64,000 nucleotides of DNA, from positions 3,301 through 67,300 of the forward strand of contig JBJTCN010000076.1 of NCBI GenBank assembly GCA_046091905.1. The letters run 5' to 3'. The notes under the pieces were generated by a model. The model saw only the letters and a program-made list of their open reading frames with translations, was not told the origin of the DNA and ran no database searches. Both the position numbers and the translations under genes were made by a program. Shown here piece by piece: positions 42,768 to 51,441 of the stretch (position 1 is the first letter of the stretch; each line of letters begins with the position of its first letter). The DNA is from ZLKRG08 sp046091905. GTDB taxonomy: Bacteria; Actinomycetota; Actinomycetes; Nanopelagicales; Nanopelagicaceae.

Positions 42768-43509
42768 CTGGATATTCGTGGTTTAATAAAAAGTCTCGGA
42801 TTATTTTATTTAGAAGTACTGGCTGATCTTTATCTATGGAATGTGAGGCGCCTGGAATAATTGCTAGGCGCGAATTTTCAATAGCTTCATAGATCTCTTT
42901 GGTATGTTTTAAATCAACCACATCGTCGTCACCTGCGATAACCAGCGCTGGGCATTTAATACTCTTTAATTGTTTCTTGGTCATATTTGGTTCGGTGGAC
43001 CAAATCTTGGCCATCTTCTTAATTTTCTTAATTAAGGTCTCTGCTCCATCGGGAGAAAAGGCTGCATATTTAGCTTTTTCCGCATCGCCCGGAACCCAAG
43101 GTTCAATTGATACGCCGCCGTGATGATAATTAGCGCCAACTAAAGTTATGGTCTTAACTAAATCGGGGCGATTAATGGCAACTAAGAGCGCGATGATTCC
43201 GCCATCGGAAAAACCAATTAGATGCGCAGGTTCTTTAACTACATCTTCTAGAAAAGCAATTGCTTCTTGGTTTTGAAAATCAAAGTGAAAACTGCCTGTC
43301 TGATCCGGCGTACGTCCATGGCCAGCGCGATCATATGAATAGACGTGAAAACCTTTCACACTTGGCAGCAGCCGACCATCAAAACCTTCAGATTGCGACA
43401 TACCACCATGCAGCAGTACGACCTTCTCCTTGGAGCCGAATAATGGTTTGGCCTGACTTGCCCAAATCTTCTGGCCACGTAAATTGATGTAGCTGCGCTG
43501 GAACTTCAT
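42724..43509 (-). CDS. Alpha/beta hydrolase
   Basis: 261-aa alpha/beta-hydrolase: oxyanion loop LLHGGMSQSEGFDGR, nucleophile elbow LIGFSDGGI, acid in IAGDDDVVDL, His in IPGASHSIDKDQP. The basic C-terminal tail (SRPERRKMREAQ) is encoded antisense to the end of gatD; a real 44-bp convergent overlap unless the stop has drifted. TAAGAT ends 7 nt before the ATG (leaderless). Substrate unknown. Confidence 0.82.
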   Translation of the reverse strand: MKFQRSYINLRGQKIWASQAKPLFGSKEKVVLLHGGMSQSEGFDGRLLPSVKGFHVYSYDRAGHGRTPDQTGSFHFDFQNQEAIAFLEDVVKEPAHLIGFSDGGIIALLVAINRPDLVKTITLVGANYHHGGVSIEPWVPGDAEKAKYAAFSPDGAETLIKKIKKMAKIWSTEPNMTKKQLKSIKCPALVIAGDDDVVDLKHTKEIYEAIENSRLAIIPGASHSIDKDQPVLLNKIIRDFLLNHEYPVTSRPERRKMREAQ

Positions 43510-43547
43510 GGGTTAAATCTTATTGAAACTGGTGGCAGAATTTGTGC

Positions 43548-44897
43548 GTGCATAAATTTAATGCAGAGGTCGAAGAGGTTGCAGATGAGATTCTGGCCTA
43601 CGCACTTGATCGCCTTCGCTTAGAACCGCCACTCGATGGGCCGCTAACTGCTGCAGAGCTCTATGAAAAAGTTGGCAACACCATCACTGAAAAAGGTTTA
43701 GGCGGCTTACCTACTTTAGAAATTTTCAAAGAGGTTTTAGCCAAAGCCTGTATCTCCACAGATCACGAGAGATATTTGGCATTTATTCCAACTGCGCCAT
43801 CTGAGTATTCATCGCTCTTTGATTTAGTGGTCTCTGCAGCATCGATTTATGGCGGCTCATGGCAAGAAGGCGCAGGCGCAGTCTTTGCAGAGAATCAGGC
43901 GCTACGTTGGTTGGCAGATTTAGCCGGCTTTCCAGAATCGGCAGGTGGCGTATTTGTATCTGGCGGCACGATTGGAAATTTATCGGCGCTAGTTGTGGCG
44001 CGTGAAGATGCTAGACGAAATCATCCAGACCATAAGGGTAAGTGGGCAGTGGTCTGTGGCGACCAAGCGCATTCTTCAATTGCTGGCGCTGCCAAAATTA
44101 TGGATGTCGAAATTATTAAAGCAAAACGCAGCGCGGATGGAAAAATTTATGGCGATGCAGTTGAAAGCGCAATCGAAGAGTATGAGAAAAATGGCGGCCG
44201 AGTTTTCTGCATCGTGGCAACCGCTGGCACTACTAATTTAGGAATTGTTGATCACCTTGATTCAATTGATGATGTCGCAGTGGTACGCGATATCTGGTTT
44301 CACGTTGATGGCGCATATGGCTTAGCCGCGCTCTGCGCACCATCTGTGCGCGCCAAATTTGATGGCATTGAATATGCAGATTCATTTATTGTAGATCCAC
44401 ATAAATGGTTATTTGCACCATTTGATGCCTGCGCACTTATCTATAAAGATCCGAAGTTAGCTAAAGAATCATTGGCGCAGCATGCAAGTTACTTAGATAC
44501 CCTGCATGAAAATGATGATTGGAATCCATCAGATTATGCAATTCATTTAACTAGACGTACCCGTGGTTTGCCATTCTGGTTTAGTTTGGCGGCCAATGGC
44601 ACTGATGCATATAAAGATGCAATGGAATACACCATGTTGATTGCGAAAAAAGCGGTGGAATTAATTAAGGCCCATCCAAATTTAGATTTACTTATGGAAC
44701 CAGAACTTTCCATTGTGGCATTTACGAGAAAAGGCTGGCAGAAAGAGGATTATCAGCGCTGGTCCGATAAATTATTAAAAGATCAGATTGGATTTGTCAC
44801 CCCGTCATCGCATGAAGGCCAGCCAATATTGCGTTTTGCAATCGTAAATCCTTGGACAAATGTCGATGATTTAGAGAAGATTTTAGAGACGATGTAG
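43548..44897 (+). CDS. Group II pyridoxal-phosphate amino acid decarboxylase
   Basis: 450-aa PLP enzyme of the aromatic-L-amino-acid/glutamate decarboxylase fold. The cofactor Lys is in FIVDPHKWLFAPFDACAL; FVSGGTIGNLSALVVAR, ATAGTTNLGIVD and WFHVDGAYG bind PLP. Which amino acid it decarboxylates cannot be read. I choose GTG 43548 because CAGAAT lies 6 nt upstream; the TTG two codons earlier is the alternative. Divergent from the hydrolase. Confidence 0.87.
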   Translation: MHKFNAEVEEVADEILAYALDRLRLEPPLDGPLTAAELYEKVGNTITEKGLGGLPTLEIFKEVLAKACISTDHERYLAFIPTAPSEYSSLFDLVVSAASIYGGSWQEGAGAVFAENQALRWLADLAGFPESAGGVFVSGGTIGNLSALVVAREDARRNHPDHKGKWAVVCGDQAHSSIAGAAKIMDVEIIKAKRSADGKIYGDAVESAIEEYEKNGGRVFCIVATAGTTNLGIVDHLDSIDDVAVVRDIWFHVDGAYGLAALCAPSVRAKFDGIEYADSFIVDPHKWLFAPFDACALIYKDPKLAKESLAQHASYLDTLHENDDWNPSDYAIHLTRRTRGLPFWFSLAANGTDAYKDAMEYTMLIAKKAVELIKAHPNLDLLMEPELSIVAFTRKGWQKEDYQRWSDKLLKDQIGFVTPSSHEGQPILRFAIVNPWTNVDDLEKILETM

Positions 44898-44910
44898 TAG
44901 AGTGCGCCAT

Positions 44911-45168
44911 ATGTCAGCGATGGAAAATATCAGTGCGGTTACCACGCTCTCTGATTTGGAATCTCGGATCCTAGATTTCGAAAGATCATGGTGGCGTTAT
45001 GCCGGTGCCAAGGAGAGCGCAATTAAAGAGCTCTTTGATTTAACTCCAGCGCGCTACTATCAATTATTAAATGATTTGATTGATCGCGATGATGCTTTAG
45101 CAGCAGCGCCAATTTTGGTTAAGCGACTTCGTCGCCTGCGCGAAGCGCGCACCACTGCACGTTTTTAA
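44911..45168 (+). CDS. DUF3263 family protein
   Basis: 85-aa actinobacterial protein of unknown function. The core LESRILDFERSWWRYAGAKESAIKELFDLTPARYYQLLNDLIDR is the DUF3263 signature, probably helical with a DNA-binding-like arrangement. Start ATG 44911 (TAGAGT 7 nt upstream); the hexamer begins right after the previous stop. Ends 4 bp into the convergent YgjP-like gene. Confidence 0.85.
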   Translation: MSAMENISAVTTLSDLESRILDFERSWWRYAGAKESAIKELFDLTPARYYQLLNDLIDRDDALAAAPILVKRLRRLREARTTARF

Positions 45169-45731
45169 TTATTCTCCGCTAACTCAAAACCCGCTAAAAA
45201 TGCCTCAGCTTCTAAATGGCGCGGATAGCGATGTAAAAATTCATAAAACTCTGGACCATGATCTGCATGTTGAAGATGAATCGCTTCGTGATAGAGCACA
45301 AACTCCAATACATATTCTGGCGCTCGCTGTAATTTGCTAGCCAAACGGATGGTTCGATCCACTGAGGTACAAGAACCCCAACGTTCATTCATAGGCCGCC
45401 AAGCAACACTTGCTGGTCGAAGCGTGATCTCTGGTGCGTAGCGGCTTAGCAACTGTTCTGCGGCCTCCATTAGCTCTGATTCAGCCGGCGCCACCTCTTT
45501 AGCTCGAATTTTGGCGATCATCTCAGGGACTACCTGGCGCTCTTCCGCCTTTGAAAGCCGGGCCGGGATTGAGATGATGATCTTGCCACCTTGCCTAAAG
45601 GCGGCGATGTTTCGTTTCCGCTTTTTAGAGCGGATTACCACAATTTCGCCCTCATCGATACCCGGCAGAGTTTGTTCAATCACATCGTCAATCAAACTAT
45701 TCACCAATTTATCAACGGAACCATCAACCAC
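45165..45731 (-). CDS. YgjP/DUF45-family metallopeptidase-like protein
   Basis: 188 aa. Zinc-binding motif YHEAIHLQHADHGPEF (HExxH with a downstream His/Glu) preceded by RPMNERWGSCTSVDRTIRLASKLQRAPEYVLEFVLYH, typical of YgjP/SprT-like metallohydrolases; actual activity is uncertain (some are nucleotide hydrolases). GTG start with AAGAAT 6 nt upstream, so likely leaderless. Confidence 0.82.
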   Translation of the reverse strand: MVDGSVDKLVNSLIDDVIEQTLPGIDEGEIVVIRSKKRKRNIAAFRQGGKIIISIPARLSKAEERQVVPEMIAKIRAKEVAPAESELMEAAEQLLSRYAPEITLRPASVAWRPMNERWGSCTSVDRTIRLASKLQRAPEYVLEFVLYHEAIHLQHADHGPEFYEFLHRYPRHLEAEAFLAGFELAENN

Positions 45732-46087
45732 GACTTTATTCTTTCATCTCTACTTCTGAAATATTCGGATATGCCAAGGAAAAACACGGAAAGTTTTGGC
45801 AGAAACTCTATGGAACTATGTAAAGGTATGAAAAAAACCGTAGAAATTTCTCAAAAATTTACGTTGTCAAGTTTGCTTACGATGGAAAGTAAGTCTAAGT
45901 TTTGCCTCAGCAAGATCCTCGGATAACTTTTTCGATAGCTGCAAGGGGAAGGCAGTTATAGAGAATGGGCCCGAGGATTTTGCCTTGTCCGGAGCTGTTA
46001 CAGAAATAAACTGAACGAATGGTTCCGCAGCAGCCGTGAACACCAATAGATACTTGCTTTAACCCTAATCTTTAACCCTAATCAAAT
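45732..46087. other. 356-bp non-coding gap with nested inverted repeats; candidate structured RNA
   Basis: The largest gap in the window. No ORF in it has family resemblance. An outer stem CAAGATCCTCGG (45911-45922) pairs with CCGAGGATTTTG (45971-45982), 12 bp with one G-U. Inside it ATAGCTGC (45935-45942) pairs with GCAGTTAT (45952-45959) around the loop AAGGGGAAG. Both strands could be transcribed; the strand is undecided. I checked by eye for RNase P, tmRNA, SRP and common riboswitch cores and matched none. Overlaps the promoter of the YgjP-like gene at its left end. Confidence 0.45.
46058..46083. repeat. Tandem duplication of a 13-bp unit
   Basis: TTTAACCCTAATC occurs twice in direct succession just past the 3' end of the DUF2342 gene. 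Function unknown. Confidence 0.9.
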
Positions 46088-47425
46088 TTACTTATCAAAC
46101 AACCCAGATAGATCATCCGGAACTTCAGTTGAGCTAATGAACGCTAATGGATCTAAGAGCTCTTTCTCAGTTGGAAGTAAGCCAGCCCAAACTTTATCTC
46201 TGCTTTCGATATCGCGTTTGTTACGAAGTTCGTGCCAGAAAAATGTAGCTTCGCGAATTCGCTTTGGTGAAACTTCTAAATTAAAGAGCGCTTTAAATAA
46301 TTGTTGAATTGGGGAGTTAGAAACGCGCTCGCGGCGAAGCAGCTCTGAAAGTGCGGCAAGTGATGGCAAACGATTATCCGCTGCCAAAGCAATTACCTCT
46401 TCGACCCAACCATCAATTAGCGCTAATGCAGTTTCTAACTTTTCTAAAGCGGCCGCCTGTTGTGGCGACTCTTCTGGCGTAAATAAACCATTATTTAGCG
46501 CAATCGTAAAACTCTCGGGATTTTGCGGATCAAAACTTTCACCAGCATCTTCCATGCTACGCATGGTCTCTTCTGCTTGGCGTTGAATCGCATCTAAATC
46601 AATATGAATTCCTTTTCCATATTCTGCAATTGCTGCTTGCATATAAGAAACTAACCATGGATTACTTTCAAATAAACGGACTGTCGCTGCTTCGCGAAGC
46701 GCGAAATAGATTGCGATTTCAGTTTCAGGGATCTCTAAATCTTGGCCAAATTTGCGCAAACTCTGCGGCAAAAGCGATGGTTTTGATGCACTGATAATTG
46801 GTAGCGCGGCATCATGTGCACCTTTGGAAGCGCTAGCTAGCGCACCAATGGTCTGTCCCATCTGGGTCGCCAGCATGCTGCCGATAAATCCGCGAAGAAT
46901 CTGCGCCATTGGCCCAAGCTGCGCTGGTACTTGACCTTCCATAGTTGCCGATGCCTCTTCAACTAACTTGGTTACTGCATCGGTCAAACCAACTGCAAGT
47001 GGTTCAAAAGTTCCATGCCAACCTTCAATGGTGATGTTTAACCAATCCAATGGGCTAATGGCTGGATGATCGGGAGTCACAATCGGAAATACCGTTGCTT
47101 GATTCAACCAAGTATTTGCAATCGACAGCGCCTCTTCACATTTTGCTTGATCGTTTGCGCCAACTGGTTGGCTACCTTGCGCTTGAATAAAACTCTTGGC
47201 AACCTCACGAATCACTTCTTTAGGCAGCGCGCCAGTTCCGCTAGCGCCGCCAAATAAATTGGCAGGATTTATAAATCCAAATTGAGGTGAAATTTTCTGA
47301 AACTCAGATTGCATCCGACGCATAATTTCATTGAAATCAAAATTCTCAGGATTTTCGGAGTTTTCGGAATTCCCGGAATTGTTTCCGGAGTTCTCATCGG
47401 GTGGGCCAAAGCCAAATGGTGTCAT
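46088..47425 (-). CDS. DUF2342 zincin-like protein (Rv3195-like)
   Basis: 445 aa. Family annotated as zinc-dependent metalloprotease or F420-associated hydrolase; no obvious HExxH is seen, so catalytic function is doubtful. Conserved C-terminal blocks: LEKLETALALIDGWVEEVIALAADNRLPS, LRRERVSNSPIQQLFKALFNLEVSPKRIREA and RDKVWAGLLPTEKEL. The N-terminus has a low-complexity Asn/Glu/Ser stretch. ATG 47425 has AGGAGGG 5 nt upstream. Its neighbours (UPF0182) match the mycobacterial Rv3193c-Rv3195 region. A SigH-type promoter lies about 70-100 bp upstream. Confidence 0.82.
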   Translation of the reverse strand: MTPFGFGPPDENSGNNSGNSENSENPENFDFNEIMRRMQSEFQKISPQFGFINPANLFGGASGTGALPKEVIREVAKSFIQAQGSQPVGANDQAKCEEALSIANTWLNQATVFPIVTPDHPAISPLDWLNITIEGWHGTFEPLAVGLTDAVTKLVEEASATMEGQVPAQLGPMAQILRGFIGSMLATQMGQTIGALASASKGAHDAALPIISASKPSLLPQSLRKFGQDLEIPETEIAIYFALREAATVRLFESNPWLVSYMQAAIAEYGKGIHIDLDAIQRQAEETMRSMEDAGESFDPQNPESFTIALNNGLFTPEESPQQAAALEKLETALALIDGWVEEVIALAADNRLPSLAALSELLRRERVSNSPIQQLFKALFNLEVSPKRIREATFFWHELRNKRDIESRDKVWAGLLPTEKELLDPLAFISSTEVPDDLSGLFDK

Positions 47426-47495
47426 TTTGACCCTCCTCACATTTTCAGGTTACTGCTTTTGATTATTTCTGGTTATTTCGCCGTGTAGTAAGGGT

Positions 47496-47522
47496 AACGG
47501 CCCGCGCGAAAGCGATATTCCC
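47496..47522 (-). promoter_or_regulatory. SigR/SigH-type promoter upstream of the DUF2342 gene
   Basis: On the minus strand GGGAAT (47522-47517), 18 bp, GTT (47498-47496): an exact match to the SigR/SigH consensus. Predicted +1 near 47487, about 60 nt before ATG 47425. Confidence 0.6.
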
Positions 47523-47550
47523 GCTTTGCAACTTCTTAGCTCAAGGCCCA

Positions 47551-47556
47551 TAAACT
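47551..47556 (+). promoter_or_regulatory. -10 hexamer of a leaderless promoter (55-residue membrane peptide)
   Basis: TAAACT ends 6 nt before the ATG at 47563. Confidence 0.6.
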
Positions 47557-47562
47557 AGGGCC

Positions 47563-47730
47563 ATGTCAGCCGCAGCCGCCGCACTCATCTGGTGGATTGT
47601 GCCTGCGTTGGGCCTCATTGGCGCACTTAGCTATGCGGTCTGGGTTTCAAAGTTTAAGCGGAAATATGAGAACGATGTATTGCGTTCTACTAGTGCATTC
47701 TCAAAGTTCCAGAACACCTTTCGTAAGTAA
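47563..47730 (+). CDS. 55-residue single-pass membrane protein
   Basis: ORF of 55 codons: one hydrophobic helix (about residues 7-29, LIWWIVPALGLIGALSYAVWV), then a basic/amphipathic cytoplasmic tail KFKRKYENDVLRSTSAFSKFQNTFRK. The -10 hexamer places +1 on its ATG, and the next gene follows 36 bp later with its own ribosome site. Family not recognised. Placement before the UPF0182 gene suggests co-transcription. Confidence 0.7.
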   Translation: MSAAAAALIWWIVPALGLIGALSYAVWVSKFKRKYENDVLRSTSAFSKFQNTFRK

Positions 47731-47766
47731 CCCCGCACGGACCAGCTCAGGGAGATAAGGAAAGCA

Positions 47767-50649
47767 ATGTCCTTCAATAACTTCGGCAATCAATTCGGCA
47801 ATAACTTTGGTAATCAATTTAATCGAAATGTGCAGAAGCTGCGCCGCAATCCGCTAGCCATCACCTTAATCGCATTGGTGATCTTGGGCGGAATCTTGGT
47901 ATCAATCAGCTCTTTCTACGCCGACCTACTCTGGTTTAAATCAGTAGGTTATGAATCTGTTTGGCAGACCACGCTCTTTACTAAAGCCTCGCTATTTGTA
48001 GTGGCCGGTTTAGTCACCGCAGCGTTGGTTTTACTAAATGTGTTTATTGCATATCGAAATCGCCCGATTTATGCACCGATGGCTATTGAAGCAGATAATT
48101 TAGAACGCTATCGCACTCAAATCGAACCAAAGAAGAAGTTATTTGCAATCGGTATTTTTGCGCTGGTTTTTTATATGAGTGGCAGTTCCGCGACACCACT
48201 TTGGTCAACTTGGTTGCAATTTAAAAATTCAACTGATTTTGGGGTTAAAGATCCACAATTTGGTTTAGATATTTCATTCTTTTCATTTAAGTTGCCGATT
48301 TATCAATCTCTAATTGGTTGGGCAACCACCACTTTGATTATTGCTTTAATTGCTGCAGTTGCGGTGCATTACTTATATTCTGCAATTCGCCTGCCACAAC
48401 CTGGACAGAAGAGCGCCACAACTGGCGCAGCGCAGGTACAACTTTCGATTCTCCTTGGGTTAATTGTTTTAACTAAAGCAGCAGCATATTGGCTAGATCG
48501 CTACGCACTTCAGCTCAAAGAGGGGCGTTTAATCACAGGCTCTACCTACACAGATATCAATGCGCTACTTCCTGCCAAAGTTATTTTAGCGGCTATTGCG
48601 ATTGTTTGCGCGCTTTTGTTCTTCTCAAATGTAGTTCGAAAATCATGGTCGTTGCCAGTAGTTGGCGTTGGTTTATTGCTGGTTTCATCGATAGTAATCG
48701 AAACTGCATATCCTGCGATTATTCAGCAATTCCAGGTAAAGCCATCTGAATCAAATAAAGAAGCGCCGTTTATTCAGCGCAACATCGAGGCCACCAGAGC
48801 GGCCTATGACATCTCAGATGTCGAAGTTAAGGATTACTACGCGACCTTAAGTGCAAGTGCGGGGCAGTTAACTAATGATGCCAACACCATTGCCAACATC
48901 CGTTTGATGGATCCAAATGTGCTCTCTGCGACTTATCGTCAGTTACAGCAGATCAAGCCTTATTACACCTTCGCTGAGACTTTAGATATTGATCGCTATC
49001 AAATCAATAACACTCAACGCGATGCGGTAGTTGCAGTTCGTGAATTAAATATTGATGGTAATCCAGTTCGAAATTGGATTAACAATCACTTGGTTTACAC
49101 ACATGGATTTGGTTTTGTAGCAGCTTACGGAAACACCGTAGATGCGGATGGAAAACCAAACTTCATTGTGGGCGATTTGCCACCGACTTCAGGTTTAGGA
49201 AAATTCGAACCACGTATCTACTTTGGTGAGAATGTGCCAGATTATTCAATCATTGGTGGCAATTCCAAGACCGATGTCGAATTCGATTATCCAGATGATG
49301 CTTCACCTAATGGCCAGAAGAACACCACTTACAAAGGTAAAGGTGGCGTTCCGGTAGGAAATTTATTTAATCGCCTGGTCTTCACAATCAAGTATCAAGA
49401 GCAGCGAATCTTGCTCTCTAATTTGATTAACTCAGAATCGAAGATTTTATTTAATCGCAACCCACGCGAACGCGTATCAAAAGTTGCGCCATGGTTAACT
49501 CTTGATGGAGACCCATATCCAGCGGTTATTGATGGCAAAGTTAAGTGGATAATCGATGGTTACACCACTTCAGCTGGCTATCCATATTCACAGAAGACCA
49601 CGCTCTCTGGTGCCACTAGCGATGCGCTAAGCGCTAATTCCAATGCCATTACCGCACAGAGCGATCGCACCATCAACTACATTCGAAATTCAGTTAAAGC
49701 AACGGTTGATGCCTACGACGGCACAGTTTCGCTTTATGAATGGGATGTCGCAGATCCCGTATTAAAGACTTGGAATAAGGCATATCCAGGGGTAGTTAAG
49801 CCAAAGTCTGAGATCTCGAAGGCTCTGATGTCGCACCTACGTTATCCAGAAGATCTCTTTAAGGTTCAGCGCGACGTCTTGTCTTCATATCACGTTACAA
49901 ATGCAACCGCCTTCTATGGTGGACAGGATTTCTGGCGCGTGCCACGTGATCCATCAACATTTGGTGGCAACATTGCAAACCAGCCTCCTTATTACACAAC
50001 GCTACAGATGCCAGGCGATAAGAACTTAAGCTTCATGTTGGCAACGCCATTTGTGCCACGAGGTGGTCGTGAAAACTTATCTGCATTCGCGGCGGTAAAT
50101 GCTTCTCCGGGAAGTGAATACGGAAAGATCACGGTCTTGCAATTGCCACGTAGTACAAATATTCCAGGACCAACTCAGGTTGCTTCAAACTTCGAAGCAA
50201 AACCAGAGGTAGCCACCACGCTATCTCTACTTCGCCAAGGCGGATCTGATGTGGTGCTTGGTAATTTGTTAACGCTTCCAGTTGGTGGCGGTCTACTTTT
50301 TGTACAACCGGTTTATGTTCGCGCAACTGCAAATGCTGCGGCCTATCCATTGCTACAGAAAGTACTGGTCTCATTCGGTGATCAAATTGGATTTGATGAC
50401 AATTTAAAGGGCGCTCTTGATCAAGTGTTCGGTGGAAATTCCGGAACTTCTGCAAGTGGTACCTCAACTGGCGGCGGTACAACCACTGCTACCTCTTCTT
50501 CACTTTCCGCAGCGCTAAATAGTGCAAAGCAAGCAATTGCAGATGCACAGCGCGCACTTACTAAGGGCGATTTTGCAGCATATGGAAAAGCACAAGATCG
50601 CTTGAAGGCCGCTATTAGCGCTGCAATTGCAGCGCAAGGAAAGAAGTAA
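47767..50649 (+). CDS. UPF0182 family large membrane protein
   Basis: 960 aa, homologous to mycobacterial Rv3193c. An Asn/Phe/Gly-rich N-terminus (about 1-25) is followed by seven membrane helices to about residue 320 and a large extracytoplasmic domain (TPVFQRNIEATRAAYDI-like region, here APFIQRNIEATRAAYDI, then DPN, PGVVKPKSEISKALMSHLRYPEDLFKVQR). The tail is a Gly/Thr/Ser linker and an Ala-rich helix. Function is unknown. AAGGA lies 6 nt before the ATG. Confidence 0.92.
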   Translation: MSFNNFGNQFGNNFGNQFNRNVQKLRRNPLAITLIALVILGGILVSISSFYADLLWFKSVGYESVWQTTLFTKASLFVVAGLVTAALVLLNVFIAYRNRPIYAPMAIEADNLERYRTQIEPKKKLFAIGIFALVFYMSGSSATPLWSTWLQFKNSTDFGVKDPQFGLDISFFSFKLPIYQSLIGWATTTLIIALIAAVAVHYLYSAIRLPQPGQKSATTGAAQVQLSILLGLIVLTKAAAYWLDRYALQLKEGRLITGSTYTDINALLPAKVILAAIAIVCALLFFSNVVRKSWSLPVVGVGLLLVSSIVIETAYPAIIQQFQVKPSESNKEAPFIQRNIEATRAAYDISDVEVKDYYATLSASAGQLTNDANTIANIRLMDPNVLSATYRQLQQIKPYYTFAETLDIDRYQINNTQRDAVVAVRELNIDGNPVRNWINNHLVYTHGFGFVAAYGNTVDADGKPNFIVGDLPPTSGLGKFEPRIYFGENVPDYSIIGGNSKTDVEFDYPDDASPNGQKNTTYKGKGGVPVGNLFNRLVFTIKYQEQRILLSNLINSESKILFNRNPRERVSKVAPWLTLDGDPYPAVIDGKVKWIIDGYTTSAGYPYSQKTTLSGATSDALSANSNAITAQSDRTINYIRNSVKATVDAYDGTVSLYEWDVADPVLKTWNKAYPGVVKPKSEISKALMSHLRYPEDLFKVQRDVLSSYHVTNATAFYGGQDFWRVPRDPSTFGGNIANQPPYYTTLQMPGDKNLSFMLATPFVPRGGRENLSAFAAVNASPGSEYGKITVLQLPRSTNIPGPTQVASNFEAKPEVATTLSLLRQGGSDVVLGNLLTLPVGGGLLFVQPVYVRATANAAAYPLLQKVLVSFGDQIGFDDNLKGALDQVFGGNSGTSASGTSTGGGTTTATSSSLSAALNSAKQAIADAQRALTKGDFAAYGKAQDRLKAAISAAIAAQGKK

Positions 50650-50702
50650 TTACTACTCGATTTTGATATTGAGTGCGGCTCTACTAAAGTTGGGTTCACC
50701 GA

Positions 50703-50779
50703 CGCGGGGTGGAGCAGCTCGGTAGCTCGCTGGGCTCATAACCCAGAGGTCATAGGTTCAAATCCTGTCCCCGCTACCA
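50703..50779 (+). tRNA. Initiator tRNA-fMet (anticodon CAT), CCA encoded
   Basis: 77 nt including CCA. Position 1 (C) is unpaired with position 72 (T), and the anticodon stem has three G-C pairs next to the loop (CTGGG-CTCATAA-CCCAG): both are initiator marks. T loop TTCAAAT. The last 22 nt overlap, in antisense, the 3' end of the PAQR gene. Confidence 0.96.
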
Positions 50780-51411
50780 AAGACCGTCAGAATTGCGGCT
50801 ATAAAGTGGCAAATAAAAGCTGCCGCGGTTAGCGCATGAAATAGTTCATGAAAGCCAAACCAATTTACATTGAAATTTGGTCTCTTTAACGCATAAACCA
50901 CGCCGCCTGCGGTGTAGCACAGTCCACCTAATGCGATCAATGTAAATACCACTACGCCACCATTGCGATAGAAAGTTGGAATGAAAGCAAGCGCCGCCCA
51001 ACCAAGCAAAATGTAAGCAGCCACATAAAGCCAACGCGGTGCACTTAGCCAAACAATTCTTATGAATGAAGTACTTAAAGCACCAACCCAGACTGCAATT
51101 AGCAGAATTTTTCGCTGCTCTGGATTGAGCAGAAATACTGCAAATGGTGTGTAAGTACCTGCAATCAAAATAGGAATATTGGCATGGTCGATTCGGCGCC
51201 ATAAACCACGGTATTTATTGCTCCAATTAACGCGGTGATAGAGCGCGCTACAGGTAAAGAGGGTTACGGCAGTCAAAGTGAAGATGCCAAGTGTGATCCG
51301 CCCGCGTAGCTCAGAAGCGGCAGAGATCATGACTAAACCTGCTACTAAAGAGATCGGCGACATCACTAAATGAATTACGCCGCGAAGTTTTGGCTTAGCT
51401 ACTTGATTCAT
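50758..51411 (-). CDS. Hemolysin III / PAQR-family membrane protein (YqfA-like)
   Basis: 217 aa, seven membrane helices. Family residues: SALYHRVNWSNKYRGLWRRIDHANIPILIAGTYTPF and a C-terminal FHELFHALTAAAFICHFIA, with the Ser/Asp/His set of the CREST/PAQR superfamily. Start ATG 51411 (TAGGCT 6 nt upstream). The final codons (FGSGDRI, stop) are read from the complement of the initiator tRNA 3' end. Confidence 0.88.
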   Translation of the reverse strand: MNQVAKPKLRGVIHLVMSPISLVAGLVMISAASELRGRITLGIFTLTAVTLFTCSALYHRVNWSNKYRGLWRRIDHANIPILIAGTYTPFAVFLLNPEQRKILLIAVWVGALSTSFIRIVWLSAPRWLYVAAYILLGWAALAFIPTFYRNGGVVVFTLIALGGLCYTAGGVVYALKRPNFNVNWFGFHELFHALTAAAFICHFIAAILTVFGSGDRI

Positions 51412-51417
51412 GCGCAA

Positions 51418-51423
51418 AGCCTA
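51418..51423 (-). promoter_or_regulatory. -10 hexamer of a leaderless PAQR promoter
   Basis: Minus strand TAGGCT, six bases TTGCGC, ATG at 51411. Confidence 0.5.
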
Positions 51424-51441
51424 TAGCGATTTGCACGCAAA

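Noticed and set aside
45511..45926. ORFs opposite and beyond the YgjP-like gene start
   Set aside because: They shadow the metallopeptidase gene or run into the gap without a family match or promoter logic.
45890..46050. RNase P RNA, SRP RNA or tmRNA in the gap
   Set aside because: GTCCGGAGC and ACAGAAA recall parts of RNase P, and CAGCAGCC recalls SRP RNA, but the required cores (GAGGAAAGTCC, GGAAGGAAGCAGCC, tmRNA ends) are absent.
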